Below are positions 51,006 to 59,041 of a stretch of 64,000 bases of DNA, piece after piece. The notes under the pieces are model-generated. The model worked only from the letters and a program-made list of their open reading frames with translations, did no database searches and was not told where the DNA came from. The position numbers and the translations under genes were made by a program. Every line of letters starts with the position of its first letter. Position 1 is the stretch's first letter. This stretch comes from Streptomyces sp. ISL-36 (GTDB taxonomy: Bacteria; Actinomycetota; Actinomycetes; Streptomycetales; Streptomycetaceae), in contig NZ_JAGGOS010000043.1 in NCBI RefSeq assembly GCF_018614205.1, forward strand, positions 1-64,000, in the 5' to 3' direction.

Positions 51006-52172
51006 TCAGGTCGTCCGGAGTCTGCCGGCCGCCCGCACCAGCGCCTCCACGCCCCGTTCCGCCTTCTTCCGGGGACATCCGACGTTCAGCCGGACGAACC
51101 CCGGCGAGCCGTACACCCCGCCCGGCATGATCGCGACCTTCTCGGTCTCCACCAGCTCCCGCTGGAGCGCCGCCTCGTCGATGCCCAGCGGCCGCAGGTC
51201 GATCCAGGCGAGATAACCGGCCTGCGGAGGCGTCCACTCGACGCCCGGAAGGCCGTCGGCCAACCGCTCCGCCAGCAGCCGCATCGTCCCCGCCACATAC
51301 GCCCGCAGCTCGTCCAGCCACGGCCCGCCCTGCCGGTACGCGGTGATGTGCGCGGTCAGCGAGAGCACCGCAGGAGAGGCGAGGCCCTCACCCGTCTCCA
51401 TCCGCCGGACGAACGTCTCGCGCTCGTCGGGGTCGCCGATGATCCCGTACGAGCCGGTGAGCGCCGGGAAGTTGAAGGACTTCGTGCCCGACGTGATCAG
51501 CGCCCACTGCCGGCCGCGCCCCGTCCCGGCGAAACGGCTGAACGGCAGATGGCGGTGGCCGTCCGTCACCAGGTCGGCGTGGATCTCGTCGCTGACGACC
51601 GCGACACCGTGGCGCTCGGCCAGCCGGGCGAACTCCGCCAGCTCGTCCTCCCGCCAGACCCGGCCCGTGGGATTGTGCGGCGAGCAGAGCAGCAGCATCG
51701 CCGCGTCCGGACGCGCCAGCTCCGCCTCCAGCGCCTCGGTGTCCCCGATCGGCACGCCGCGCAGCTCCCGCCCCAGGCCGGTGACGGCCTTGCGGAAGCC
51801 GTCGTACGTCGGGGTGTGCACGACCACCCCGTCGCCGGGCTCCGTCCACATCTGGAGCAGCTGCGAGAGCTGGCTCAGCACCGAGGGGGCGTACACCAGG
51901 GCCGAGACGTCGAGCGCGGTGTCGTGCCGGGTTGCGTACCAGTGCCGTATCGCCTCCCGGAACTCTCCGAGCCGCCAGTCCGTGTAGCCGAACACGCCGT
52001 GCTCCACGCGCTCGCGGAGCGCGGCCAGGACCTCCGGCGGGGAGGCGATGTCCATGTCGGAGATGGTGAAGGGCAACAGATCACCGACGCCGAAGCGGTC
52101 CGCGATGTCGTCCCACTGGACCGACCAGGTGCCGCGCCGGTCGGTCTCCCGGTCGAAGTCGTACGTCGTCAC
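51006..52172 (-). CDS. PatB/MalY-type PLP enzyme (C-S lyase / aminotransferase)
   Basis: A 388-residue fold-type I enzyme. DLLPFTISDMDIASPPEVL is the characteristic PatB/MalY opening. It continues with HTPTYDGFRKAV, LLLCSPHNPTGRVW, VVSDEIHADLV and the PLP lysine in TSGTKSFNFPALTGS. Typical activity is cystathionine or cysteine beta-lyase. The GTG at 52172 has GGAGG 6 nt upstream, which decides the start over an upstream in-frame codon at 52208 that lies in the fba terminator. Confidence 0.9.
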   Translation of the reverse strand: MTTYDFDRETDRRGTWSVQWDDIADRFGVGDLLPFTISDMDIASPPEVLAALRERVEHGVFGYTDWRLGEFREAIRHWYATRHDTALDVSALVYAPSVLSQLSQLLQMWTEPGDGVVVHTPTYDGFRKAVTGLGRELRGVPIGDTEALEAELARPDAAMLLLCSPHNPTGRVWREDELAEFARLAERHGVAVVSDEIHADLVTDGHRHLPFSRFAGTGRGRQWALITSGTKSFNFPALTGSYGIIGDPDERETFVRRMETGEGLASPAVLSLTAHITAYRQGGPWLDELRAYVAGTMRLLAERLADGLPGVEWTPPQAGYLAWIDLRPLGIDEAALQRELVETEKVAIMPGGVYGSPGFVRLNVGCPRKKAERGVEALVRAAGRLRTT

Positions 52173-52194
52173 TCGCAGCCTCCAGACATTCGAA

Positions 52195-52232
52195 GGGCCC
52201 GGCACCATCGCGATGGCGATGGTGCCGGGCCC
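52195..52232 (-). terminator. fba terminator, 17-bp perfect stem
   Basis: GGGCCCGGCACCATCGC, loop GATG, then its exact complement, between the fba stop and the next gene. Confidence 0.85.
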
Positions 52233-52248
52233 GTTCCGCGAAACGCGC

Positions 52249-53271
52249 TTACTTCAGCTTCGTACCGGTCGAGCGCAGCGCCGCGCACGCCTCGGTCACA
52301 CGCGTGGCCATGCCCGCCTCGGCCAGCTTGCCCCAGGTGCGCGGGTCGTAGGTCGACTTCTTGCCGACCTCGCCGTCGACCTTGAGGACGCCGTCGTAGT
52401 TCTTGAACATGTGGTCGGCGACCGGACGCGTGAAGGCGTACTGGGTGTCGGTGTCCAGGTTCATCTTCACGACGCCGTTCTCCAGCGCGGTGGCGATCTC
52501 CTCGGCCGTGGAGCCGGAGCCGCCGTGGAAGACGAAGTCGAACGGGGAGGCCTTGCCGAACTTCTCGGCGACGCCCGCCTGCAGGTCCTTCAGCAGCTCG
52601 GGACGGAGCACGACGTTGCCCGGCTTGTAGACGCCGTGCACGTTGCCGAAGGAGGCGGCCAGCAGGTAACGGCCCTTCTCGCCCAGGCCCAGGGCCTCGG
52701 CGGTACGGATCGCGTCGTCGACGGTCGTGTAGAGCTCGTCGTTGATCTCGTGGGTGACGCCGTCCTCCTCGCCGCCGGTCGGGGTGATCTCGACCTCAAG
52801 GATGATCTTGGCGGCGACGGCCTTGGCCAGCAGCTCCTGGCCGATGGCCAGGTTGTCGGCGAGGGTCTCGGCGGAGCCGTCCCACATGTGCGACTGGAAC
52901 AGCGGGTTGCGACCGGCCTTGACGCGCTCGGCGGAGATGTCGAGCAGCGGGCGGACATAGCCGTCCAGCTTGTCCTTCGGGCAGTGGTCGGTGTGCAGCG
53001 CGACCGTGATGTCGTACTTGGCGGCGACGATGTGCGCGAACTCGGCCAGGGCGACAGCGCCGGTGACCATGTCCTTGCTGTACTGGCCGCCGAGGAACTC
53101 GGCGCCACCGGTCGAGATCTGGATGATGCCGTCGCTCTCGGCCTCCGCGAAGCCGCGCAGCGCAGCGTGCAAGGTCTGGGACGAGGTGACGTTGATGGCC
53201 GGGTAGGCGAACTTGCCTGCCTTCGCCCGGTCGAGCATCTCGTTGTAGACCTCGGGGGTTGCGATGGGCAT
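52249..53271 (-). CDS. fba: Class II fructose-bisphosphate aldolase
   Basis: A 340-residue zinc aldolase of glycolysis and gluconeogenesis. Signatures: FAYPAINVTSSQTLHAAL, ALHTDHCPKDKLDGYV (zinc His and catalytic Asp), FQSHMWDGSAE, EVEITPTGGEEDGV, FGNVHGVYKPGN and DFVFHGGSGSTAEEI, VVKMNLDTDTQYAF. ATG 53271 has AAGGAG 8 nt upstream; upstream in-frame codons overlap a hairpin and are non-coding. Its transcript probably ends at the 17-bp hairpin downstream. Confidence 0.97.
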   Translation of the reverse strand: MPIATPEVYNEMLDRAKAGKFAYPAINVTSSQTLHAALRGFAEAESDGIIQISTGGAEFLGGQYSKDMVTGAVALAEFAHIVAAKYDITVALHTDHCPKDKLDGYVRPLLDISAERVKAGRNPLFQSHMWDGSAETLADNLAIGQELLAKAVAAKIILEVEITPTGGEEDGVTHEINDELYTTVDDAIRTAEALGLGEKGRYLLAASFGNVHGVYKPGNVVLRPELLKDLQAGVAEKFGKASPFDFVFHGGSGSTAEEIATALENGVVKMNLDTDTQYAFTRPVADHMFKNYDGVLKVDGEVGKKSTYDPRTWGKLAEAGMATRVTEACAALRSTGTKLK

Positions 53272-53385
53272 TCGTCCGCTCCTTGTGATGTGCGGTGTGT
53301 GCGTGGCGTTGCTTGAACCCTGACCTGGGGCGACGTCATCGTCGGGCCCCATCTTTCCAGACTCTTCTGCGGACACCATGACGGA

Positions 53386-53419
53386 GGGGCGGAGCGTTTC
53401 ACGTGAAGCACTCCGCCCC
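53386..53419 (-). terminator. pyrE terminator hairpin containing a parS-like core
   Basis: GGGGCGGAG (53386-53394) and CTCCGCCCC (53411-53419) form a 9-bp stem. The enclosed GTTTCACGTGAAGC (53396-53409) matches the ParB-binding parS consensus GTTTCACGTGAAAC at 13 of 14 positions. Function as terminator is likely from position; ParB binding is speculative. Confidence 0.65.
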
Positions 53420-53486
53420 CCACCAAAGCCGCAGGTCACAGGCGATTCGCGAACCGCCCGGGAGCTACGTCACGACTTCGCGTCGG

Positions 53487-54035
53487 TCAGGCGAGACCCA
53501 GCTCGTCCAGCGCGAAGGCGTAGAGGTACGGCACGCCCGCCGTGGTGCTGATCTTTTCGCCCGCGCCCGTGGCACGGTCCACGATCGTGGCGACCGCGAC
53601 GACCTCGGCACCGGCCGCCCGCGCCGCCTCGACGGCGGTCAGCGGGGAACCGCCGGTGGTGGAGGTGTCCTCGACGATCAGGACACGGCGGCCCTTGATG
53701 TCCGGGCCCTCGACCTGGCGCTGCATGCCGTGCGCCTTGGCGGCCTTGCGGACGACGAAGGCGTCCAGGCGCTTGCCCTGCGCGGCGGAGGCGTGCAGCA
53801 TCGCGGTCGCGACCGGGTCGGCGCCGAGCGTCAGACCGCCCACCGCGTCGAAGTCCAGGTCGGCGGTGAGGTCGAGCATGACCTGGCCGACCAGCGGCGA
53901 GGCGGCGCCGTCCAGCGTGATCCGGCGCAGATCGACGTAGTAGTCGGCCTCCAGACCCGAGGAGAGGGTCACCTTGCCGTGCACCACGGCCTTGTCCTTG
54001 ATCTGCTGGAGCAGGTCAGCGCGTACGTCAGTCAT
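53487..54035 (-). CDS. pyrE: Orotate phosphoribosyltransferase
   Basis: A 182-residue enzyme making OMP from orotate and PRPP. Opens MTDVRADLLQQIKDKAVVHG; substrate loop SSGLEADYYVDLRR; PRPP motif VLIVEDTSTTGGSPLTAVEA. The ATG at 54035 is 7 nt after TAAGCT and matches the conserved N-terminus; a GTG two codons upstream (54041) lies within that gap. Single gene with its own promoter 12 bp after the epimerase stop. Confidence 0.96.
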   Translation of the reverse strand: MTDVRADLLQQIKDKAVVHGKVTLSSGLEADYYVDLRRITLDGAASPLVGQVMLDLTADLDFDAVGGLTLGADPVATAMLHASAAQGKRLDAFVVRKAAKAHGMQRQVEGPDIKGRRVLIVEDTSTTGGSPLTAVEAARAAGAEVVAVATIVDRATGAGEKISTTAGVPYLYAFALDELGLA

Positions 54036-54042
54036 GGACACG

Positions 54043-54048
54043 AGCTTA
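54043..54048 (-). promoter_or_regulatory. -10 element of pyrE, leaderless type
   Basis: TAAGCT on the minus strand, 7 nt before the ATG at 54035. Confidence 0.55.
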
Positions 54049-54059
54049 AAGCCGCCCGC

Positions 54060-54851
54060 TCAGAGCCTGCGCCAGGCGAAGGTCGCCGTGATCTCCAGAG
54101 GGTCGATGGGCGTGACATAACGCGGCGCGGTGTTGAGACCGTTCGGCGGGCCGGACTGCGGCTCCACGCACACGGCCGCCTCCTGCTCGTCGTAGATCAC
54201 CACCCAGGGGGCGCGGCTGGTCACCTTCAGCTCCAGCTGCTCCGGCCAGGTGAGGGTGACGTCGACGCCGTCGGGCATCCCGAAGCAGTCGTCCCACGGG
54301 CCGGGGGTGGGGCCGATCCTGCGGCCGGTGGGGAGGTGGTCGGCGCCGCGCTCCTCCTGCCAGTCGGCGGTGAAGTCGATGAGCACGTCCTTACCGCCGT
54401 CTCCCAGGTTCCGCTGGAACCAGGGGTGCCAGCCGGCCTGCGCCGGGAAGGAGTCGGCGTCGGCTTCGACCCCCAGCTGGAGGGTGAGCGAGTCCTCGGC
54501 GAGGGCGAAGGTCTGCGTGACCCGGCCGGTGTACGGCCAGGGCGCCGCGAGGTCGTAGGTGAAGGCGGCCTCGCGCGCGTCGGCGCGGACGGTCTTCCAC
54601 GCGGTGTCACGGCCGGTTCCGTGGATGGCGTGCGGGGGCGAGTTGAGCGGCAGCTGATGGCTGGTCGCGCCGTCCTGGAAGCGCCCGTTCGCGGTGCGCC
54701 CGCACCAGGGCACCATCGGGAAGCATCCGTATCGCTCGCCCTGGCGCAGCAGCTCGGTGGAGCCGATGCGCAGGCTCTCGATCCGGCAGCCGTTGTCGGG
54801 GTTGATGGTCAACTCGGCGTCGCCCGCCGTCAGTCGCGTCTTCTTGCTCAC
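54060..54851 (-). CDS. Aldose 1-epimerase-like protein
   Basis: A 263-residue galactose mutarotase-like protein: CRIESLRIGSTELLRQGERY at the N-terminus, MVPWCGRTANGRF, the catalytic-type His in PPHAIHGTGRDTAW, FPAQAGWHPWFQRNL, DDCFGMPDGV, and C-terminal AAVCVEPQSGPPNGLN with the usual Glu. It interconverts sugar anomers or acts on sugar phosphates. GTG 54851 is 7 nt after TAGGGT, a leaderless arrangement. Confidence 0.9.
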   Translation of the reverse strand: MSKKTRLTAGDAELTINPDNGCRIESLRIGSTELLRQGERYGCFPMVPWCGRTANGRFQDGATSHQLPLNSPPHAIHGTGRDTAWKTVRADAREAAFTYDLAAPWPYTGRVTQTFALAEDSLTLQLGVEADADSFPAQAGWHPWFQRNLGDGGKDVLIDFTADWQEERGADHLPTGRRIGPTPGPWDDCFGMPDGVDVTLTWPEQLELKVTSRAPWVVIYDEQEAAVCVEPQSGPPNGLNTAPRYVTPIDPLEITATFAWRRL

Positions 54852-54858
54852 GTCCCCG

Positions 54859-54864
54859 ACCCTA
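54859..54864 (-). promoter_or_regulatory. -10 element of the aldose epimerase gene, leaderless type
   Basis: TAGGGT on the minus strand, 7 nt before the GTG at 54851, between the epimerase gene and the SRPBCC gene stop. Confidence 0.5.
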
Positions 54865-54871
54865 GACGGGA

Positions 54872-55933
54872 TCAGCGCCGACGGCGCAGGGCACGGCCGA
54901 CGACGACCGCGGAGGCGAGCGCGAGCGCGGCGGCGGGAGCGATCCAGCGCAGGGTGGCGCCCGCGGTGGAGGACTCGGGTGCCGGGACGGGGGCGTACCG
55001 CCCGCGCGGCGGGGCGTGGTCGACCTCCTCGGCGCTCCGCCCGATCATGGTCCGCCGGGCGTGGGCGGCTTCGGCGGCGGGCGGCTCGGCGGGGTACTCC
55101 ACCGGCGCGTCGTCGAATTCGCTGCCGGGGAAGGGGTCGATCGCGGGGTCGAGGGAGGGCGGAGGGACGGGCGTGTCGAAGACCGACGGGCGGTGAGGTT
55201 CCTCGACGCCGTCGTCGACCCCGTCGCTGTCGCTGTCGGCTTCGTCGGCTTCATCGGCTTCGTCGGCTTCGTCGACGTGGTCCCCCTGGTCGGCCTGGTC
55301 GGCCATGGCGGTGCCGGCGTCCGCGTCGAGGGCCGTCTCGTCCTTCGTCCCGGTGGCGGCGGACTCGGTCTCGCCGGTCGCCTCGGTCCCGACCCCGGTG
55401 TCCGCCTCGGCTCGGGTGTCCGCCTCGGTCCCGGCCCCGGCCCCGGCCCCGGTGTCCGCCTCGGTCCCGGCCCCGGCGTCCGTCCTGGTCTCCGGCCCGG
55501 CGTCGCCGCCGGCGAGGGAGGCGACCCCTTCCGCGAACTTCTCCAGCAGCCGCACGGCCGCCGACTCCCGCGCCTCCTCGGAGAGCTCGGTGAGACGGCC
55601 CACCGATGTCAGCGCACCGCTGAAGGCGAGGGTCGTACCGTCCGCCACGGGGGTGAGCTCGATCGCCAGGGACAGCGTGACCGACCCCTTGCCACGGACC
55701 TCGTCGCCGTTGCCCTCGACGGCGACGACACCCTCGCGATCGGTCAGCCGCAGGGCCCCCCGGTAGGTGATGGTGTGGCCGCCGACCCGGAGCCTCAGAC
55801 GGCCGGAGAGGGGGCCCGCCGCCACGTCGGCGTCCTGCTGGAGACCGGGGACGCAGCGCGCCACCTGTGCGGGGTCCGTCAGCGTCTCGCGCAGGACCTC
55901 GGCCGGAACCGGAACGAACACCTCATGCTCCAT
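54872..55933 (-). CDS. Tail-anchored SRPBCC (CoxG-like) protein with acidic linker
   Basis: A 353-residue protein. Residues 1-145 form an SRPBCC/CoxG-like domain (VFVPVPAEVLRETLTDPAQV, YRGALRLTDREGVVAVEG, EEARESAAVRLLEKFAEGVA). An extended acidic, repeat-rich linker follows: TEADTGAGAG-type units, then DEADEADEADEADSDSD. Near the C-terminus is one membrane helix (WIAPAAALALASAVVVG) ending RALRRRR, so the domain is tethered to the inner face of the membrane. CoxG-like domains bind hydrophobic ligands or assist molybdenum enzymes, but none is encoded nearby. Start supported by TAGGCT 8 nt upstream. Confidence 0.82.
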   Translation of the reverse strand: MEHEVFVPVPAEVLRETLTDPAQVARCVPGLQQDADVAAGPLSGRLRLRVGGHTITYRGALRLTDREGVVAVEGNGDEVRGKGSVTLSLAIELTPVADGTTLAFSGALTSVGRLTELSEEARESAAVRLLEKFAEGVASLAGGDAGPETRTDAGAGTEADTGAGAGAGTEADTRAEADTGVGTEATGETESAATGTKDETALDADAGTAMADQADQGDHVDEADEADEADEADSDSDGVDDGVEEPHRPSVFDTPVPPPSLDPAIDPFPGSEFDDAPVEYPAEPPAAEAAHARRTMIGRSAEEVDHAPPRGRYAPVPAPESSTAGATLRWIAPAAALALASAVVVGRALRRRR

Positions 55934-55941
55934 GGAAGCCG

Positions 55942-55947
55942 AGCCTA
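55942..55947 (-). promoter_or_regulatory. -10 element of the SRPBCC gene, leaderless type
   Basis: TAGGCT on the minus strand, 8 nt before the ATG at 55933. Confidence 0.45.
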
Positions 55948-56014
55948 CTCAGACCCGGCCCCCGCGTCGCCTGTTTGTGCGCCTCCGGCCACCTCGACCC
56001 CCCGAAGGCACCGC

Positions 56015-56105
56015 CATCACGGGCCGCCGTCACGGGCCGCCGTCACCGACCGACGTCACCGGCCGCCGTGACGGGCCACCGTGACGGGCCACCGTGACCG
56101 ATCGT
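56015..56105. repeat. 13-bp tandem repeat, seven copies
   Basis: Units at 56015, 56028, 56041, 56054, 56067, 56080 and 56093. The first four carry CATCAC or CGTCAC (CGTCACGGGCCGC type), the last three CGTGAC (CGTGACGGGCCAC type). The array can therefore also fold back on itself. It lies just after the stop of the spermidine synthase gene and may double as its terminator. Confidence 0.85.
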
Positions 56106-56130
56106 GCCCGCCGCCCGACCGCCTCTTCCG

Positions 56131-57882
56131 TCAGCCGCTGTACCGGGGGTGGACCAGTGTCGACGGCGGCGGTTCGGCCGCCAGCGCGGCCCGCGTGCGC
56201 TCCGCGGCGTACGCCCCGGCCATCAGGCCCTCCTCCGTGAGCGACCACAGGCGCGGCGCGTCGAAGGCGAGACCCAGCGCGGGAGGGTAGGGCCCGCGGA
56301 CCGCCAGGAGGAAGCCCCAGTCCCCCCGCCCCGTGTCCGTACCGCCGGAGCCCTGGGCACGCTCGGGTCCCGCGGCGCGCGCCGCCCCGCTGCCGCTCGC
56401 GCTGTAGGGGCGAGTGGCGAAGCCGGCCGCGCGCAGCGTGGCGTCCACCGTCCAATAGGTGCGGGGGCGGGCGGAGGGGCTGCCGACGTGGACGACGAAC
56501 CGTCCGCCGTCGGCGAGGACCCGGGCCGCGAGCCCGTAGAACTCCTCCGAGTACAGCTTGGCGCCGGCGGAGATCCCCGGGTCGGGGAGGTCCGAGATCA
56601 CCACGTCGTACGCCCCGTCGGAGCCCGCGCCGCGCAGCCAGCGGAAGGCGTCCGCGAACGCCACCCGGACCCGTGGGTCCCGGTACGCCTGGCCGTTGAG
56701 GGCGGCGAGGTCGGGGTTGGTCCGGGCGAGCCGTACGACGCCGGGGTCGAGCTCGACGACGGTGACGGAGCGGACCTCGGGGTAGCGCAGTACCTCACGC
56801 GCGGCGAGGCCGTCCCCGCCTCCGATGATCAGAACCCGTCCTCGGGGTCCGTTCATCGCGGGGTGCACCAGCGATTCGTGGTAGCGGCGCTCGTCCTGTC
56901 CGCCGACCCGGAGGCGGCCGTCCACGAACAGGTCCGGCGGTCCGCCGCGCTCCCCGGTCACCACCACTTCCTGCAGGTCGGTGTGGACGGCGACCCGCAC
57001 GCTGTCGCCGTACACCGCCCGCCGCGCCGCATCTTCGAAGTCGTCGACGAGCACAGCGGCGGTGCCGAGGACGACGAGCACGGTGAGGTTCGCCCCGATC
57101 AGCAGAGCCCGGGACCTCGCCGTCAGGTCGCGCCGGAACAGCCACAGCACCAGTCCGCCGCCCGCGACCGCGTTCACCGCGCCGGTCACCAGCGCCCCGG
57201 TGAGCTGGCCGAGCCAGGGCAGCAGCAGGAACGGGAAGGCGAGGCCGCCGACCAGCGCCCCGACGTAGTCCGCGGCGAACAGATCGGCGACCGTCCCTGC
57301 CGGATCGTCCCCCTCGCCCGAGCCGGACTCCCGTAGGCCGTACTCGCGTGTGCCGGGGCCGGACTCGCGTGTGCCGGGGCCGGACTCGCGTGTGCCGGGT
57401 TCACGTCCGCCGGACTCGCGTACGCCGTGCGAACGCACCGAGTCCGCCCGCTGGATCAGCGACATCAGGAGGGGGATCTCCGCCCCGATGAGCACACCGA
57501 TCGCCAGCGAGAACGCCACGAGGACGTACCGCGCCTCCCCGAGCCAGGCGAACGCCGCGTACAGCACGAGCGCCGAGCACCCGCCGATCAGGGCGAGACC
57601 GCCCTCGACCAGGCCGAAGCCGACGGCGGCGCGGCAGCGCAGCCGCTTGGCGAGGAGCGATCCCACACCCATCGCGAAGACCATCACGGACAGGACGACG
57701 GAGGCCTGGGTGACCGAGTCGCCGATCAAGTACGAGGCGAGGGCGACCAGTTCCAACTCGTAGACGAGTCCGCACGCGGCGCAGACGAACACCACGGCGA
57801 GGACCGGATACCGCACCGTACTCGGCCGCACGGGAAGCCGCGCCACCCTCGGGGGTGGCGTGGCCACGGGCGAATCGATCAT
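56131..57882 (-). CDS. Membrane-fused spermidine synthase
   Basis: A 583-residue protein. An N-terminal membrane part has about seven helices (from [20 protein letters not shown] on), and a C-terminal aminopropyltransferase-type Rossmann domain follows ([57 protein letters not shown]). Such TM-fused enzymes are typical of actinobacteria; whether they make spermidine is unproven. A loop at about residues 147-185 carries tandem GTRESGP repeats (57330-57430). Start: TAGCGT 7 nt before the ATG. Confidence 0.9.
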   Translation of the reverse strand: MIDSPVATPPPRVARLPVRPSTVRYPVLAVVFVCAACGLVYELELVALASYLIGDSVTQASVVLSVMVFAMGVGSLLAKRLRCRAAVGFGLVEGGLALIGGCSALVLYAAFAWLGEARYVLVAFSLAIGVLIGAEIPLLMSLIQRADSVRSHGVRESGGREPGTRESGPGTRESGPGTREYGLRESGSGEGDDPAGTVADLFAADYVGALVGGLAFPFLLLPWLGQLTGALVTGAVNAVAGGGLVLWLFRRDLTARSRALLIGANLTVLVVLGTAAVLVDDFEDAARRAVYGDSVRVAVHTDLQEVVVTGERGGPPDLFVDGRLRVGGQDERRYHESLVHPAMNGPRGRVLIIGGGDGLAAREVLRYPEVRSVTVVELDPGVVRLARTNPDLAALNGQAYRDPRVRVAFADAFRWLRGAGSDGAYDVVISDLPDPGISAGAKLYSEEFYGLAARVLADGGRFVVHVGSPSARPRTYWTVDATLRAAGFATRPYSASGSGAARAAGPERAQGSGGTDTGRGDWGFLLAVRGPYPPALGLAFDAPRLWSLTEEGLMAGAYAAERTRAALAAEPPPSTLVHPRYSG

Positions 57883-57889
57883 GTTCGTA

Positions 57890-57895
57890 ACGCTA
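57890..57895 (-). promoter_or_regulatory. -10 element of the spermidine synthase gene, leaderless type
   Basis: TAGCGT on the minus strand, 7 nt before the ATG at 57882. Confidence 0.5.
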
Positions 57896-57957
57896 CGTCA
57901 CACAACTGTTGCGGTTCGTCACCCACACGAGTGCATCTGAGGGTCCAGGACGGCGTA

Positions 57958-58476
57958 TTACAGCGTGGCAGGCATACGAATGCCGATCCGGGTCCTGGTG
58001 ACCACCAACTGCCCCTCCTGCGGGTACGCGTGCCAGGTACGCCACCGCACCTGGCCCTCGTGGCGCTGCGCCAGCATCGCCGTGAAGGCGTGCGGGGAGC
58101 CGGGGAACGTCCCCGCGAGGCCGTTGGGATGGTCGGCGACGAGGGCGAGCAACTCCTGGGCACGGCCCGCGAAGGAGCCGTCCGACAACGTTTCGACGCG
58201 GGCGGCGAATTCGTACTCCCACTCGCCGACGCGCTTGGAGACACCCAGCGGCAGCGGGGTACTGCTGCCGGGCATGCAGGCGACGGTCTCCGAACAGCTG
58301 TGCTTCTCTTCCTCCAGAAGGACCTGATGGGAGGCGCCCAGCAGCCTCAACTGCAGTTTGGCGCCTGTCAGTTCGAGATCGAGTACGGCGAGGGCGGGCA
58401 GCGGTTCGCGCCCCAGCGCCCAGGCCAGGTCGTCCGCGCGCGTGTCGGTATAGGTGGTCTTCAGGGTCGTGAGCAT
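57958..58476 (-). CDS. DUF2617 protein
   Basis: A 172-residue soluble protein matching DUF2617 (MLTTLKTTYTDTRADDLAWA; VLDLELTGAKLQLRLLGASH; WEYEFAARVETL; AMLAQRHEGQVRWRTWHAYP). Function unknown; in Streptomyces it is regularly next to the membrane spermidine synthase, as here (75-bp gap). GGAG about 9 nt upstream supports ATG 58476, so unlike several neighbours it has a leadered start. Confidence 0.88.
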   Translation of the reverse strand: MLTTLKTTYTDTRADDLAWALGREPLPALAVLDLELTGAKLQLRLLGASHQVLLEEEKHSCSETVACMPGSSTPLPLGVSKRVGEWEYEFAARVETLSDGSFAGRAQELLALVADHPNGLAGTFPGSPHAFTAMLAQRHEGQVRWRTWHAYPQEGQLVVTRTRIGIRMPATL

Positions 58477-58785
58477 GGGTCGGCTCCGCAAACAGGGTTT
58501 GACGGGTGGGCCTGGGGCGCCCCGGAGAGAGGTCCAACGGGTGTGGGGGTTCGCCGACTCGGGTCCACAAACGGTCCGAGGGCTGTCTCTTATCAACAGC
58601 GAGGGAATCATGGACGCCGAACGACTCGCAGCGTTTTTACCCAACTTGGCGTGGTTTCCATCCCCTTCGGGGACCCCACAGTTCAATTGTTCAATCAAAG
58701 TCGATCGGGTGCGCCAACACAGAGGTGCCCGGCGGATGTTGACCGGCCGGGCACCCTGGTTGATCGCGGAGACGACTGCCCCGTG
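58477..58785. other. Intergenic region between DUF2617 gene and small membrane protein (309 bp)
   Basis: No gene seen on either strand. The right half (about 58580-58710) is clearly less GC-rich than its surroundings. It contains CTGTCTCTTAT (58583-58593), a TCCCC-TTCG-GGGGA mini-hairpin (58661-58673), and a TTCAATTGTTCAA direct repeat near 58681-58695. The left half should hold the DUF2617 leader. Confidence 0.55.
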
Positions 58786-58977
58786 TCAGTCGCCTCCGCC
58801 GCCCCCGCCGCCGCAGCCGCCTCCGCCCCCGCACGAGGAGCCGCCTCCGCAGCCGCCCCCGCCGGAGGAACCGCCGCCCTCCCACCAGCTGCGCCGCCGC
58901 TTGCGCGACCGGCCACCGCCGTTCGCCGCGATGAAAATCACGAGGAGGATCACTCCTCCGATCAGCAGTACCGCCAT
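58786..58977 (-). CDS. Tiny membrane protein with Gly/Cys-rich tail
   Basis: A 63-residue protein. One N-terminal membrane helix (MAVLLIGGVILLVIFIAANG) is followed by a strongly basic stop-transfer segment (RSRKRRR), the tripeptide SWW, and a tail of almost only Gly with three single Cys spaced 6-7 residues apart. The orientation rules place the tail in the cytoplasm. It shares its plan and a 22-bp upstream element with the next gene upstream (59077-59358), so the two look like tandem duplicates. GGGGGT lies 8 nt before the ATG; a GTG three codons earlier (58986) is the alternative. Confidence 0.7.
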   Translation of the reverse strand: MAVLLIGGVILLVIFIAANGGGRSRKRRRSWWEGGGSSGGGGCGGGSSCGGGGGCGGGGGGGD

Positions 58978-59041
58978 GTGTGTCACCCCCGTGTGTCTGT
59001 GTTGTGAGGGAGATGCCCCTCACGCTTCGAGCCCCAACCTG

